Source: DASRRB01 sp036732755 (GTDB lineage Bacteria > Planctomycetota > B15-G4 > SIAN01). From it: a stretch of DNA of 19,728 bases. The DNA lies in assembly GCA_036732755.1 (NCBI GenBank), contig DAINBU010000099.1, forward strand, positions 1 to 19,728, in the 5' to 3' direction. Of this stretch, positions 1-6,891 are shown one piece after another. The position numbers were made by a program, and so were the translations under genes. The notes beneath the pieces were generated by a model. It made no database searches. It saw only the letters and a program-made list of their open reading frames with translations, and was not told the origin of the DNA. How positions within the stretch are numbered: position 1 is the stretch's first letter; every line of letters begins with the position of its first letter.

Positions 1-806
1 TGCGCGATCGAACCGAAACGGAAGCGCGCCAGGTGATCGGCGAGGCGCTCCCGCGCACAGTCGAAGTGGCGGTAGTGGCGGATGCGGTCGAGGCGCGAGC
101 GCGTCGGCAGCGTCGGCTGCTCGGCGTCGAGCTCCCACGAGTTGAAGTAGAAGACGAGCGGCGCCGACTGCTCGCGGTCCCACCGCTCGACGGCGCCGCG
201 CACGAACGAGCGCGGGAGCTGGCGCAGCCAGTTGCCGCCGGAGATCGCGACGCGCAGCCCGCAGACGCTCGCGGTCGAGACCGGAAACTCCCAGAGCTGC
301 GCGCCCGCGGCGCCGTGGCGGCGCTCGTGCGCGGCGAGGAAGCGGCGGTCGCCGGCGAAGCGGCGCAGGATCGGGTTCACGCTCGCGTCGTACGCGTAGC
401 CCTCGTCGGCCAGGACGTCGAGGATCCACTCGTCGCCGTCGCGCAGCCAGCGCGGCGCGCGGTAGCCACGGATCGGGCCGGCGCCGGCGCGCGCGAGCGC
501 GGCGCGCGTGCGCGCCAGGTCGTCGCGGAACTCCGCGCGGCGCGGCGCGCCGAGCGGGAGCGGCTCGAAGCCGCGGCTCGCGACCTCGTGGCCGCGCGCG
601 AGGATGCGGCGCACCAGCTCGGGCTGCCGCTCCGCGGTGGAGCCGTGCACGAAGAACGTCGCGGTCGCGGAGTGCTCCGCGAGCAGCGCGAGCGCGTCCT
701 CGACGTTGCGCTCGACGCGCGACTCGAGGCGGTCCCAGTGCTTGCGCTGCAGCGAGCGCGCGAACGCGCCGTGGTGGAAGAACTCCTCCACGGAGACGGT
801 GAGCAC
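1..806 (-). CDS. Divergent polysaccharide deacetylase, DUF3473 (PEP-CTERM-locus type), 3' end cut by window edge
   Basis: About 268 residues are visible; the reading frame runs off the left edge with no stop. The protein resembles the NodB/DUF3473 deacetylases of exopolysaccharide loci along its length: an N-terminal LTVSVEEFFHHGAF, then RVERNVEDALALLAEH, ATFFVHG, GHEVAS, GYRAPRW, YAYDASVNPI, LWEFPVST and FYFNSWELD. The start is taken as GTG at 806, which places the family-typical N-terminus at once after it; no strong ribosome site is visible. It lies 23 bases after the sugar transferase stop and is probably co-transcribed. Odd: the usual DVED is SVEE, the metal-binding SHxxxH is SRGFEP, and FYFHPWE is FYFNSWE, so the residues expected for metal binding and catalysis are replaced. 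It may be a non-catalytic or differently acting member. Fold assignment is firm; activity is doubtful. Confidence 0.85.
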   Translation of the reverse strand, partial: MLTVSVEEFFHHGAFARSLQRKHWDRLESRVERNVEDALALLAEHSATATFFVHGSTAERQPELVRRILARGHEVASRGFEPLPLGAPRRAEFRDDLARTRAALARAGAGPIRGYRAPRWLRDGDEWILDVLADEGYAYDASVNPILRRFAGDRRFLAAHERRHGAAGAQLWEFPVSTASVCGLRVAISGGNWLRQLPRSFVRGAVERWDREQSAPLVFYFNSWELDAEQPTLPTRSRLDRIRHYRHFDCARERLADHLARFRFGSIA

Positions 807-829
807 GTGACGGCGCGTCGCTGCGCGGC

Positions 830-2053
830 TCAGAACGCGCCTCGTCCCGAGATCACGGCCGGGACCGTCTTGACGATGAGGCCGAGGTCGTAGACCGGCG
901 AGCGCCGCTCGGCGTAGCGCAGGTCGAGGCGGACCCAGTCGACGAAGGCGACCTCGCTGCGGCCGCTCACCTGCCAGAGGCAGGTGATGCCCGGCGTGAT
1001 CTGCAGCCGGCGCAGCTGCCACGGCTCGTAGTGGACGACCTCGTCCGGGGTCGGCGGGCGGGGACCGACCAGCGACATGTCCCCCCGGAGGACGTTCCAG
1101 AACTGGGGCAGCTCGTCGATGCTGGAGCGGCGGAGGAAGCGGCCGACGCGGGTGATGCGCGGGTCCGCCCTCATCTTGAAGACCGGTCCCGACGCCTCGT
1201 TCTCCTGCTGCAGGTCGCACTTCATCTCGTCGGCGCCGACCTGCATCGTGCGCAGCTTGAAGAAGCCGAATTCGCGGCCGCCCGCGCCGATGCGGCGCTG
1301 CCGGTAGAAGACCGGCCCGCGCGTGTCGAGCTTGATCGCGATCGCCGCGGCGAGGATCACCGGCCACAGCAGCAGCAGCGCGACCGTCGCCCCCGCGACG
1401 TCCATCGCGCGCTTCCACGCCGGGAGAGGCGTGAAGAGGAGGGTCGGGAGCAGCGGGACTTCCCGGGCGACGCCCGCGTTGGCGCCGGCAGCGGAGGTGG
1501 GAGGCGCGGCGGCGCCGGAGGTGGGCGGCGCGCCGTTCGAATCGTCACGTCCCGCATCCGTCCGCATCGCGCCGTGGCTCGAACCGTTGGTCGACGGGAC
1601 GCGGCCGAACCCGGCCGGCGGATAGGACTCGATCGACCACGGCGCCGAGACGCCGGCGCGGTGGAGCTCGCGCTCGAGCGCGGCGAGGACGGCGTGCGCC
1701 TCCTCGATCGGCGTGTAGGGCAGCAACGCGGCGAGCTGGTCGCGGTCGAGCCAGCCGACCTCGTCGGTCGTGCGCAGCCGCTGCTTCAGGACGACGGCGA
1801 CCGCGGCCGCCGTCGCGCCGGGATCGCGTGCGCCGCCGTTCCTCGACGCGGCGTGTCCGTTCCCGTTCGAGCTCGCCGCCTCAGCTCCGTCTCCGCGGAC
1901 CGTGCAGATCAGCACGGAGAATGGGAGATGGCTGCGCTCGCTGCGATTGCGCTCGCGCTGGAGGACGGCGCGGAACTCCGGAACGGAGAGCACTCCGCGC
2001 AACACGATCGCTGCCGGACCGGAACGGTCCGCGCGCACAACTCGATACCGCAT
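830..2053 (-). CDS. Initiating sugar transferase (bacterial sugar transferase family) with N-terminal degenerate GGDEF-like domain
   Basis: This 407-residue protein probably transfers a sugar-1-phosphate to undecaprenyl phosphate at the inner membrane, the first step of repeat-unit synthesis. The C-terminal half (about 210-407) has PAWKRAMD, a membrane segment (about 216-240), GPVFYRQRRIG, FFKLRTM, DPRITRVGRFLRRSSIDELP, NVLRGDMSLVGPRP and PGITCLWQVSGRS, all family hallmarks. The N-terminal part (about 22-145) looks like a nucleotide-cyclase/GGDEF fold (ERNRSERSHLPFSVLI, then LRTTDEVGWL and LAALLPYTP), but the GGDEF loop reads DRDQL, so no cyclase activity is expected. A Gly/Ser/Ala/Pro-rich linker (about 150-205) joins the two. 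An ATG at 2053 is preferred because AAAGG lies 9 bases upstream; ATG at 2062 and 2104 are alternatives. The deacetylase follows after 23 bases. Confidence 0.93.
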   Translation of the reverse strand: MRYRVVRADRSGPAAIVLRGVLSVPEFRAVLQRERNRSERSHLPFSVLICTVRGDGAEAASSNGNGHAASRNGGARDPGATAAAVAVVLKQRLRTTDEVGWLDRDQLAALLPYTPIEEAHAVLAALERELHRAGVSAPWSIESYPPAGFGRVPSTNGSSHGAMRTDAGRDDSNGAPPTSGAAAPPTSAAGANAGVAREVPLLPTLLFTPLPAWKRAMDVAGATVALLLLWPVILAAAIAIKLDTRGPVFYRQRRIGAGGREFGFFKLRTMQVGADEMKCDLQQENEASGPVFKMRADPRITRVGRFLRRSSIDELPQFWNVLRGDMSLVGPRPPTPDEVVHYEPWQLRRLQITPGITCLWQVSGRSEVAFVDWVRLDLRYAERRSPVYDLGLIVKTVPAVISGRGAF

Positions 2054-2222
2054 CCCTGGCATCCTTTCGGATGTCGAACCAGGACACGGCGGCACCCCTG
2101 CCACCCCGTATCACCGGCACGAAAGACGTTCGGCCGTCGAGGCTCCGGGATCGGTGTCTCACGCCGATCTCGTGCAACCTGCCGGGGGGCAGATCGCGTG
2201 CCGCAGCGACCAAAGCGCGAAC

Positions 2223-2252
2223 GTTGTAACTTGGAACCTCTCGCCGAAGCAA
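2223..2252 (-). promoter_or_regulatory. Candidate sigma70-like promoter for the sugar transferase unit
   Basis: On the minus strand TTGCTT (2252-2247) is followed after 18 bases by TACAAC (2228-2223), giving a leader of about 170 bases before the ATG at 2053. The -35 box lies within the dyad CGAAGC-AA-GCTTCG (2245-2258). The match is imperfect and in silico only. Confidence 0.25.
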
Positions 2253-2403
2253 GCTTCGACGAGCAAGAATCGTCAGGAGCCTCTCTCCCTCATGTCCCGC
2301 ACGAACGACCGGCGTACCGAACGCGGCTTCCGCCGTTACACGAACACCGAATCGATCCTCGTCGCGTCGCGTGACGCGAGTTTCGAGCCGACCTGAAGGA
2401 ACC

Positions 2404-2440
2404 ACGGGATCGCCGACGCGCAAGTGTTGACGCATCCCGT
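2404..2440. repeat. Inverted repeat ACGGGAT / ATCCCGT, possible operator
   Basis: ACGGGAT at 2404-2410 is perfectly mirrored by ATCCCGT at 2434-2440 with 23 bases between. The right part of the spacer holds TTGACG (2427-2432), a possible -35 box, so a bound regulator or stem could cover it. A 7-base arm in GC-rich DNA could arise by chance. Confidence 0.3.
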
Positions 2441-2454
2441 TCTCGACCTAGGAT
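2427..2454 (+). promoter_or_regulatory. Candidate sigma70-like promoter upstream of the flippase
   Basis: TTGACG (2427-2432) is separated by 16 bases from TAGGAT (2449-2454) on the plus strand. The -35 box is near consensus; the -10 box matches 4 of 6 positions. It would leave a leader of about 135 bases before the ATG at 2596. TTGACA at 2600-2605 was also considered, but no -10 box follows at the right distance. Confidence 0.35.
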
Positions 2455-2577
2455 CCCGCCGCGTCGTGAACCGATGAGTGGCCGTGGTGTGAATCCTCAC
2501 CGCGCCGATCACGGGGGAAGTTCGATCGCGCGTCGGCGGTCGCGTGGATCGCAGACTTGAAATCCAAGCGTGGCGCA

Positions 2578-2591
2578 GCGTGATAGCACGC
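2578..2591 (+). repeat. Short hairpin GCGTG-ATAG-CACGC just before the flippase 5' end
   Basis: A perfect 5-base stem with a 4-base loop ends 4 bases before the ATG at 2596. It occupies the place where a ribosome-binding site would be expected, and no purine-rich Shine-Dalgarno sequence is visible there. It could limit translation initiation or be chance. Confidence 0.3.
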
Positions 2592-2595
2592 CCGT

Positions 2596-2778
2596 ATGTT
2601 TGACAACCTCTCGCGACGTGCCAAAAACGCGCTAGAGTAGGTCCGTCAATCCCCACTGCTTTCGCAAACCGTTTCGGGCTCGTTCGCCACACTGGCCAAA
2701 AACAACGTCAGCCAGCTGCTCCGCTTCCTCTCGAATCTCGCGCTGACGCGCCTGCTCGCCCCCGAAGCGTTCGGCCTC
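2596..2778 (+). other. 5' extension of the flippase reading frame, interrupted by an in-frame TAG
   Basis: In the same frame as the flippase, an ATG at 2596 opens 14 sense codons (MFDNLSRRAKNALE), then TAG at 2638-2640. The frame then continues without a stop from 2641 into the annotated flippase. The residues after the TAG (SQLLRFLSNLALTRLLAP, just before the ATG at 2779) form the conserved N-terminal helix region of Wzx-type flippases, so protein homology begins well upstream of 2779. No ATG, GTG or TTG lies in frame between 2641 and 2778; CTG codons occur, for example at 2656. Either the natural start is ATG 2596 and the amber is a mutation, a sequence error or read through, or a rare start codon is used. 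Confidence 0.7.
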
Positions 2779-3945
2779 ATGACGCTCGTCACGACGTTCA
2801 TGCAGGGCCTGCGGATGTTCTCCGACCTCGGCATCGGGCCGAGCGTCATCCAGAGCCCGCGCGGCGAGGAGCCGACCTTCCTGCAGACCGCGTGGAGCCT
2901 GCAGGTCGTGCGCGGCTTCGTGCTCGGCCTCGTCGCCGTCGTCATCGCGTGGCCGCTCTCGATCTACTACCACGAGCCGCGCCTGCTCACCTTCCTCCCG
3001 ATCGCCGGCATCCAGGCGGTCATCAGCGGCTTCAACTCGACGACGCTCTTCGTGCTGCAGCGCCGGCTCCTGCTGGTCAAGCGCGTCCAGCTCGAGATCG
3101 GCGCACAGGTCTTCGGCATCGTCGTGATGATCACGTGGGCGCTCTTCTCGAAGACGCCCTGGGCGCTGCTCGGCGGCGGTCTGGCCGAGACGGCCTGCCT
3201 GCTCCTCGTGAGCCACCTGGTCGCGCCGCGCCGCCACCACCGCTTCTCCATCGACCGCGACGAAGCGCACCAAATGCTGCGCTTCGGCCGCTGGGTCTTC
3301 ATTGCCACCGCCTTCACCTTCTTCGCCACCAAGGTCGACCGCCTCGTCCTGGGCAAGGCGTTCAACGGCGAGATGGGCCCGCTCGGCATCTACAACGTCG
3401 CGATCGTGCTCTCGTCACTGCTGGTCGAGACGATGCGCGACCTGGCGAGCCGCGTCCTCTTCCCCCTCTTCGCGCGCTGGTCGGTCGACGACCGCGACGA
3501 GCTGCGCCACCGCATCCTGCGCACGCGCATCGTCTTCGGGGTGACGACGACCGTCCCGATGGTGATCCTCGCGCTCACCGGGTCGTGGCTGATCCAGCAC
3601 CTCTACAAGCCGGAATACTGGGATGCCGGCCCCTGGCTGCGCCTGCTCGCAGCCGGCTCCATCGGCGGCTGCTGCGTCGCCACCATGGAGCCGGCCCTCC
3701 TCGCGCTCGGCGACTCCTTCCGCCACATGTGCTGGCAGGCCGGGCGCGTGGCCATCACGGTGACCTGCGCGCTGGTCGGCCTCCACCTCGGCGACACCCA
3801 CGGCTTCGTGACCGGCATGGCGTGGTCGAACCTCGCCGTCGTCCCGCTCCTCGCGCTGCTGGTCCGGGCGCACGGGCTGCTCACGCCGTGGCTCGACGTG
3901 GTGATCGTCGCGATCTCCGGCGCGGTCCTCCTGATCGTGCGATGA
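2779..3945 (+). CDS. Wzx-type polysaccharide flippase (oligosaccharide flippase family)
   Basis: This multi-pass inner-membrane protein probably flips lipid-linked repeat units to the periplasmic face. From ATG 2779 it has 388 residues with about ten hydrophobic segments. It begins inside the conserved block APEAFGLMTLVTTFMQGL, followed by FSDLGIGPSVIQS, typical of this family. Members are usually 430-500 residues, and the frame upstream to 2641 adds 46 residues of matching sequence, so ATG 2779 is very probably not the true start (see the upstream entry). FFATKVDRLVLGKAF and GIYNVAIVLSS mark the second half of the fold. Its stop overlaps the next gene's start (ATGA, 3942-3945), so the two are translationally coupled. 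Function as a flippase is well supported at family level; the substrate is unknown. Confidence 0.9.
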   Translation: MTLVTTFMQGLRMFSDLGIGPSVIQSPRGEEPTFLQTAWSLQVVRGFVLGLVAVVIAWPLSIYYHEPRLLTFLPIAGIQAVISGFNSTTLFVLQRRLLLVKRVQLEIGAQVFGIVVMITWALFSKTPWALLGGGLAETACLLLVSHLVAPRRHHRFSIDRDEAHQMLRFGRWVFIATAFTFFATKVDRLVLGKAFNGEMGPLGIYNVAIVLSSLLVETMRDLASRVLFPLFARWSVDDRDELRHRILRTRIVFGVTTTVPMVILALTGSWLIQHLYKPEYWDAGPWLRLLAAGSIGGCCVATMEPALLALGDSFRHMCWQAGRVAITVTCALVGLHLGDTHGFVTGMAWSNLAVVPLLALLVRAHGLLTPWLDVVIVAISGAVLLIVR

Positions 3946-4973
3946 TCGGGACGCGACCGGACGCGCCAAGCGCCGGCGGAGACGCGCCGCCCGCCGTCCG
4001 CGTCGGCTTCGTCGTGATCGGCCGCAACGAGGCGGCGCACCTCCCCGCGTGCTTCGCGGCGCTGCCGGCCTCGGGCCGGCCGCTCGTCTACGTCGACAGC
4101 GAGTCGCGCGACGACAGCGTCGCGATCGCGCAGCGCGCCGGCGCGACGGTGGTGCGCCTCGACCGCACGCGCCCGCTCACCGCGGCGCGCTCGCGCAACG
4201 CCGGCGCCGCGCGGCTGCTCGAGCTCGACCCCGCCGTGACCGCGTTCCAGTTCGTCGACGGCGACTGCGAGCTCGTCGCGGGATTCGTCGACGCGGCCGC
4301 GCGCGAGCTCTCCGGCGACGCGCGCCTCGGCGGCGTCTGCGGGCGCCTCCTCGAGCGGCGCCCCGAGGCCTCGCCCTACAACAAGATGTGCGCCCTCGAC
4401 TGGCGCATGCAGCGGACGGGCGACGGCGCCTACAGCGGGATCATGCTGGTGAGCGTCGCGGCGTTCCGCGCGGTCAGCGGCTTCACCGAGGAGCTGATCG
4501 CCGGCGAGGACCCCGACTTCGCGTTCCGGCTCACGCAGGCGGGCTTCACCACGCGCCGCATCGGGCACGACATGGCGCGCCACGACGCCGCGCTCGCGAG
4601 CTTCGGGCAATGGTGGCGGCGGACCGTCCGCACCGGCCACTCCGACGCCGAGCTCGCCTGGCGCCACCGGCGCGCCCCCGGCCGCGACCGCCAGCGGGAG
4701 GTCGCCTCGACCCTGCTTTGGGGCGCCGCCCTGCCCCTCGCGATCGCCCTCGCCGCGGCGCTCGCCTCGCCGGCGTGGCTCGCGGCGCTCGCGCTCTACC
4801 CCCTGCTGTGGCTTCGGATCTTCGCGCGGGAAGGCGCGGCGGCGGGCGGCGGCGCCGACGCGCGCCTCTACGCCACGGCGTGCGTCGTCGCGAAGTTCGC
4901 GCAGGCGCTCGGCGTGCTGCGCTTCGCGCTCGGGCTCGCGCGCCTCCTGCCGCGGCGGGGACTCATCGAGTAG
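3942..4973 (+). CDS. GT2 family glycosyltransferase with C-terminal membrane segments
   Basis: The 343-residue protein should add a sugar to the growing lipid-linked unit on the cytoplasmic side. The GT-A fold is seen from VGFVVIGRNEAAHLP (about 21-35) through LVYVDSESRDDS, RSRNAGAARL, the DGD nucleotide-sugar/metal motif (106-108), then GEDPDFAFRLTQAGF (188-202) and the FGQWWRRTVRTGHS acceptor-end motif (about 221-234). Two hydrophobic segments follow (about 256-275 and 278-296). ATG 3942 overlaps the flippase stop by 4 bases. It ends 9 bases from the stop of the convergent gene on the other strand. The donor and acceptor cannot be told from sequence. Confidence 0.92.
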   Translation: MIGTRPDAPSAGGDAPPAVRVGFVVIGRNEAAHLPACFAALPASGRPLVYVDSESRDDSVAIAQRAGATVVRLDRTRPLTAARSRNAGAARLLELDPAVTAFQFVDGDCELVAGFVDAAARELSGDARLGGVCGRLLERRPEASPYNKMCALDWRMQRTGDGAYSGIMLVSVAAFRAVSGFTEELIAGEDPDFAFRLTQAGFTTRRIGHDMARHDAALASFGQWWRRTVRTGHSDAELAWRHRRAPGRDRQREVASTLLWGAALPLAIALAAALASPAWLAALALYPLLWLRIFAREGAAAGGGADARLYATACVVAKFAQALGVLRFALGLARLLPRRGLIE

Positions 4974-4982
4974 GCAGCGCCG

Positions 4983-5876
4983 TCAGCGGACGCCGCCGCG
5001 CGTGAAGAGCCGCTTCAGCCGCGCGTGCTGCCAGCGCCGCAGCTCGCGACGGAACTCCGGCTCGCCGTAGCGCGGCGCGCCGCGCAGCCAGGCGCCGACG
5101 TAGCCGGCGACGATCAGCAGGCCGCCGACGACCCAGGGCTTCTCCTTCATGCGGAAGAGCCCGCTCGCCACGACGTAGGGGAAGCTCGACCCCATGAACC
5201 ACTGGCCGCGCCCCCAGCGCAGCCGGCCGTGGTAGACGCTCTTCTCGGTCGAGCCCATCACGCGCAGGTGGACGATGGCGAGCTCGGGGTCGGCGAAGCT
5301 CGCCGTCCGCATTCCGTGCATGCGGCAGCGGTGGATGTCGATGCCGTCCCACATCACTTCCTGCACGAAGCCGCCGATCTTCTCGAACGCCTCGCGCCGG
5401 TAGAGCTTGAACTGACCCGCCACCATCTCGTCGATGATGAACTCCTCGACGAGCCCCCCGCCTTCGCGGCGGAAGACCTTCCCGCTCGCCGCGGCGAGCC
5501 GCGGGTCGGCGGCGAAGCGCTCCAGGATCCGCTCGAGGTAGCGCGGCCCGAACGAGAGGTCGACGTCGAGCTTGGCGAGGAAGTCGTGCTCGACGTCGAT
5601 GGCGGCGCGGCCGGCGTCGAACGCCTCGATCACGCCGCCGCCGACCTTGCGGAATCCGCGATCGGGCCGCGTGACGACGCGCACCCACGGCAGCCGCTTC
5701 GCGACCTCGCGCAGGAGCTCGGGCGTGCGATCGCTCGATCCGTCGTCGACGAGGATCCAACGCACCGGCCGCAGCGTCTGCGCCTCGACCGCCGCGACCG
5801 TCTCGAGAAGGGACTTCTCCTCATTGCGCGTCGGCGAGATCAAGACGACCCGGGGTGGAGCAGAGGTTTCCCGCAT
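4983..5876 (-). CDS. GT2 family glycosyltransferase
   Basis: The 297-residue protein has an N-terminal GT-A domain: VVLISPTRNEEKSL (about 10-23), ILVDDGSSDRTPELL (41-55), KLDVDLSFGPRYLERI (102-117, with the DVD motif at 104-106), then GGFVQEVMWDGIDIHRC (about 168-184). A hydrophobic segment lies near 247-264, with a basic C-terminal tail. The start is set at ATG 5876, just before the conserved domain; the open frame reaches back to 6077, but that part has no family resemblance and would swallow the divergent promoter region. A GGGGTGA about 8 bases upstream is a weak ribosome site. It is a stand-alone gene, convergent with the GT2 at 3942-4973 and divergent from the exporter. Donor sugar unknown. 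Confidence 0.9.
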   Translation of the reverse strand: MRETSAPPRVVLISPTRNEEKSLLETVAAVEAQTLRPVRWILVDDGSSDRTPELLREVAKRLPWVRVVTRPDRGFRKVGGGVIEAFDAGRAAIDVEHDFLAKLDVDLSFGPRYLERILERFAADPRLAAASGKVFRREGGGLVEEFIIDEMVAGQFKLYRREAFEKIGGFVQEVMWDGIDIHRCRMHGMRTASFADPELAIVHLRVMGSTEKSVYHGRLRWGRGQWFMGSSFPYVVASGLFRMKEKPWVVGGLLIVAGYVGAWLRGAPRYGEPEFRRELRRWQHARLKRLFTRGGVR

Positions 5877-5895
5877 CGACTCGATCACCCCATGA

Positions 5896-5995
5896 CGACG
5901 TGCAGCGAAGTTGCGGGTCGCGAGAAGTGAGTCATATACTTCCTCGACTCCCGGGCCGACTTCCTGCGCGACACCCCTCTCGATTCGACGTGCAG
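5896..5995 (+). repeat. Pair of direct repeats CGACGTGCAG flanking the promoter
   Basis: CGACGTGCAG occurs at 5896-5905 and again at 5986-5995, exactly 90 bases start to start. One copy lies just upstream of the -35 box and the other downstream of the -10 box of the candidate promoter for the exporter gene. This could be a pair of binding sites for one regulator, but a 10-base repeat in GC-rich DNA is modest evidence. Confidence 0.3.
5911..5940 (+). promoter_or_regulatory. Candidate sigma70-like promoter for the export/assembly operon
   Basis: TTGCGG (5911-5916) and TATACT (5935-5940) are separated by 18 bases on the plus strand. The -10 box lies in a rare AT-rich patch (CATATACTT). It would give a leader of about 130 bases before the ATG at 6078 and is the best-looking promoter in the window. 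It is not tested. Confidence 0.5.
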
Positions 5996-6077
5996 TCCGT
6001 CGCGATTCGAACTGGCGAATTCGGGCGACGCGAACATCCAGGACCTCGGCCCCAGTCCGGTCTCCCATCTCCCCCAC

Positions 6078-6866
6078 ATGAATTCATCGTTCGTCGCCGA
6101 CCTGCGGATCCAGCGCCCTTCCGGCGGGATTCGCGCCCTGCGCACCGTGCGCGTCCTCGCGGCCGTGCTCTTGCTGGCGAGCTTCGCGTGCTCCTCGCCA
6201 GGGGATCCCATGCCGGACCTCGCGCCGAAGATCAACCAGACGCTGCGCACCGACTACGACGTGATCGTGCCGGGCGACGTCCTCGAGGTCCGCTTCGCCG
6301 ACCTCGTCGCCGACTCCAAGGTCTGGGACCACGAGGTCCTCGTTCGTCCCGACGGGAACGCCGCCTTCCTCGGACTCGGCGACCGCTACGCCGCCGGGCA
6401 GTCGGTCGAGGCGCTGCGCGCGTCGGTCGGCATCGACTACCAGAAGCTGCTGAAGCTGCGCGCCGTCGACCGCTTCAGCATCCTGCTCAAGACGAAGATC
6501 GCGCGCAACGTCATCGTCTTCGGCGAGGTGCACGAGCCGGGCTCGGTCATCTTCGAGGGCGCCCGCATGACGCTGCTCGAGGCGATCGGGCGCGCGGGCG
6601 GCCCGCTGAAGGAGACGGCGCGGCTCGATTCGCTGCTGCTCGTGCGCTGGGACCCCGAGACCCACCAGCAGCTCTCCTGGAAGATCGACGCCGACCTCCA
6701 GTACTGGGGCACCTCGGTCCCGGTCTACATGCAGCCTTTCGACGTCGTCTTCATCCCGAACACTACGATCGACAAGGTCGACATCTGGATCGACCAGTAC
6801 TTCCGCAAGGCCATCCCGATCCCGATCAACTTCCAGGCGATCACCGTGGGTGGGTCCGGGAACTGA
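6078..6866 (+). CDS. Polysaccharide export lipoprotein, Wza/OPX family
   Basis: This 262-residue protein probably forms the outer-membrane or periplasmic exit for the polymer. A basic N-terminus is followed by a hydrophobic stretch (about 25-37) and a cysteine at 38 (LLLASFAC); the lipobox is imperfect (SFAC), so lipidation is likely but not certain. The export domain covers about 59-140 (DYDVIVPGDVLEVRF, VRPDGNAAFLGLGD), followed by one SLBB-like unit (about 146-230: NVIVFGEVHEPGSVIF, TLLEAIGRAGG, FDVVFIPNT). It lacks the long C-terminal part of E. coli Wza, as in many short OPX proteins. ATG 6078 has no good ribosome site. The Wzz-like gene starts 25 bases downstream, consistent with an operon for assembly and export. 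Confidence 0.92.
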   Translation: MNSSFVADLRIQRPSGGIRALRTVRVLAAVLLLASFACSSPGDPMPDLAPKINQTLRTDYDVIVPGDVLEVRFADLVADSKVWDHEVLVRPDGNAAFLGLGDRYAAGQSVEALRASVGIDYQKLLKLRAVDRFSILLKTKIARNVIVFGEVHEPGSVIFEGARMTLLEAIGRAGGPLKETARLDSLLLVRWDPETHQQLSWKIDADLQYWGTSVPVYMQPFDVVFIPNTTIDKVDIWIDQYFRKAIPIPINFQAITVGGSGN

Positions 6867-6878
6867 TTGCGGTGGAGC

Positions 6879-6884
6879 GAGGAG
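6879..6884 (+). promoter_or_regulatory. Ribosome-binding site deciding the GTG start of the Wzz-like gene
   Basis: GAGGAG lies 7 bases before GTG 6892. The reading frame is open back to 6850, inside the exporter gene, but this site and the lack of homology upstream favour GTG 6892. Confidence 0.7.
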
Positions 6885-6891
6885 TTCCGAA

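Larger units (their letters stand above)
2054..2595. other. Intergenic region between divergent genes, no convincing gene
   Basis: About 540 bases separate the sugar transferase start from the first in-frame ATG of the flippase reading frame. The base composition is less GC-rich than the genes. It holds several short inverted repeats and promoter-like boxes listed separately. A 34-codon open frame (2292-2396) has no recognisable product. I see no tRNA, transposase remnant or known riboswitch. Its length is unusual for this tightly packed locus, where other gaps are mostly under 200 bases, so it is the likeliest control region for both divergent units. Confidence 0.6.

Noticed and set aside
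1031..2374. Long plus-strand open frame antisense to the sugar transferase
   Set aside because: It is Arg/Ala/Gly-rich without any recognisable motif, while the minus strand encodes a clear sugar transferase. Such frames are expected in GC-rich DNA. The same holds for long antisense frames over 3415-3969, 3603-4667, 6841-8529, 9133-10302 and 10158-11480.
2363..2378. CGCGTC-GCGT-GACGCG hairpin as a terminator
   Set aside because: No T-run follows and no gene ends nearby. Noted only as one of several dyads in the intergenic region.
2292..2396. 34-codon open frame with an AGGAG about 11 bases upstream
   Set aside because: No recognisable product, composition like random DNA in this region, and the ribosome site is too far from the ATG. 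Left unannotated as a gene.
2600..2638. TTGACA followed by TAGAGT as a promoter
   Set aside because: The spacing is 27 bases, far beyond the usual 16-18, and the TTGACA lies in the flippase frame (codons for Phe-Asp-Asn).
2620..2703. GCCAAAAAC repeated twice, as a slippery site or duplication around the amber codon
   Set aside because: Only five A residues, not a full slippery heptamer, and both copies are in the same reading frame, so frameshifting would not rescue the frame. A 9-base repeat is weak evidence for duplication.
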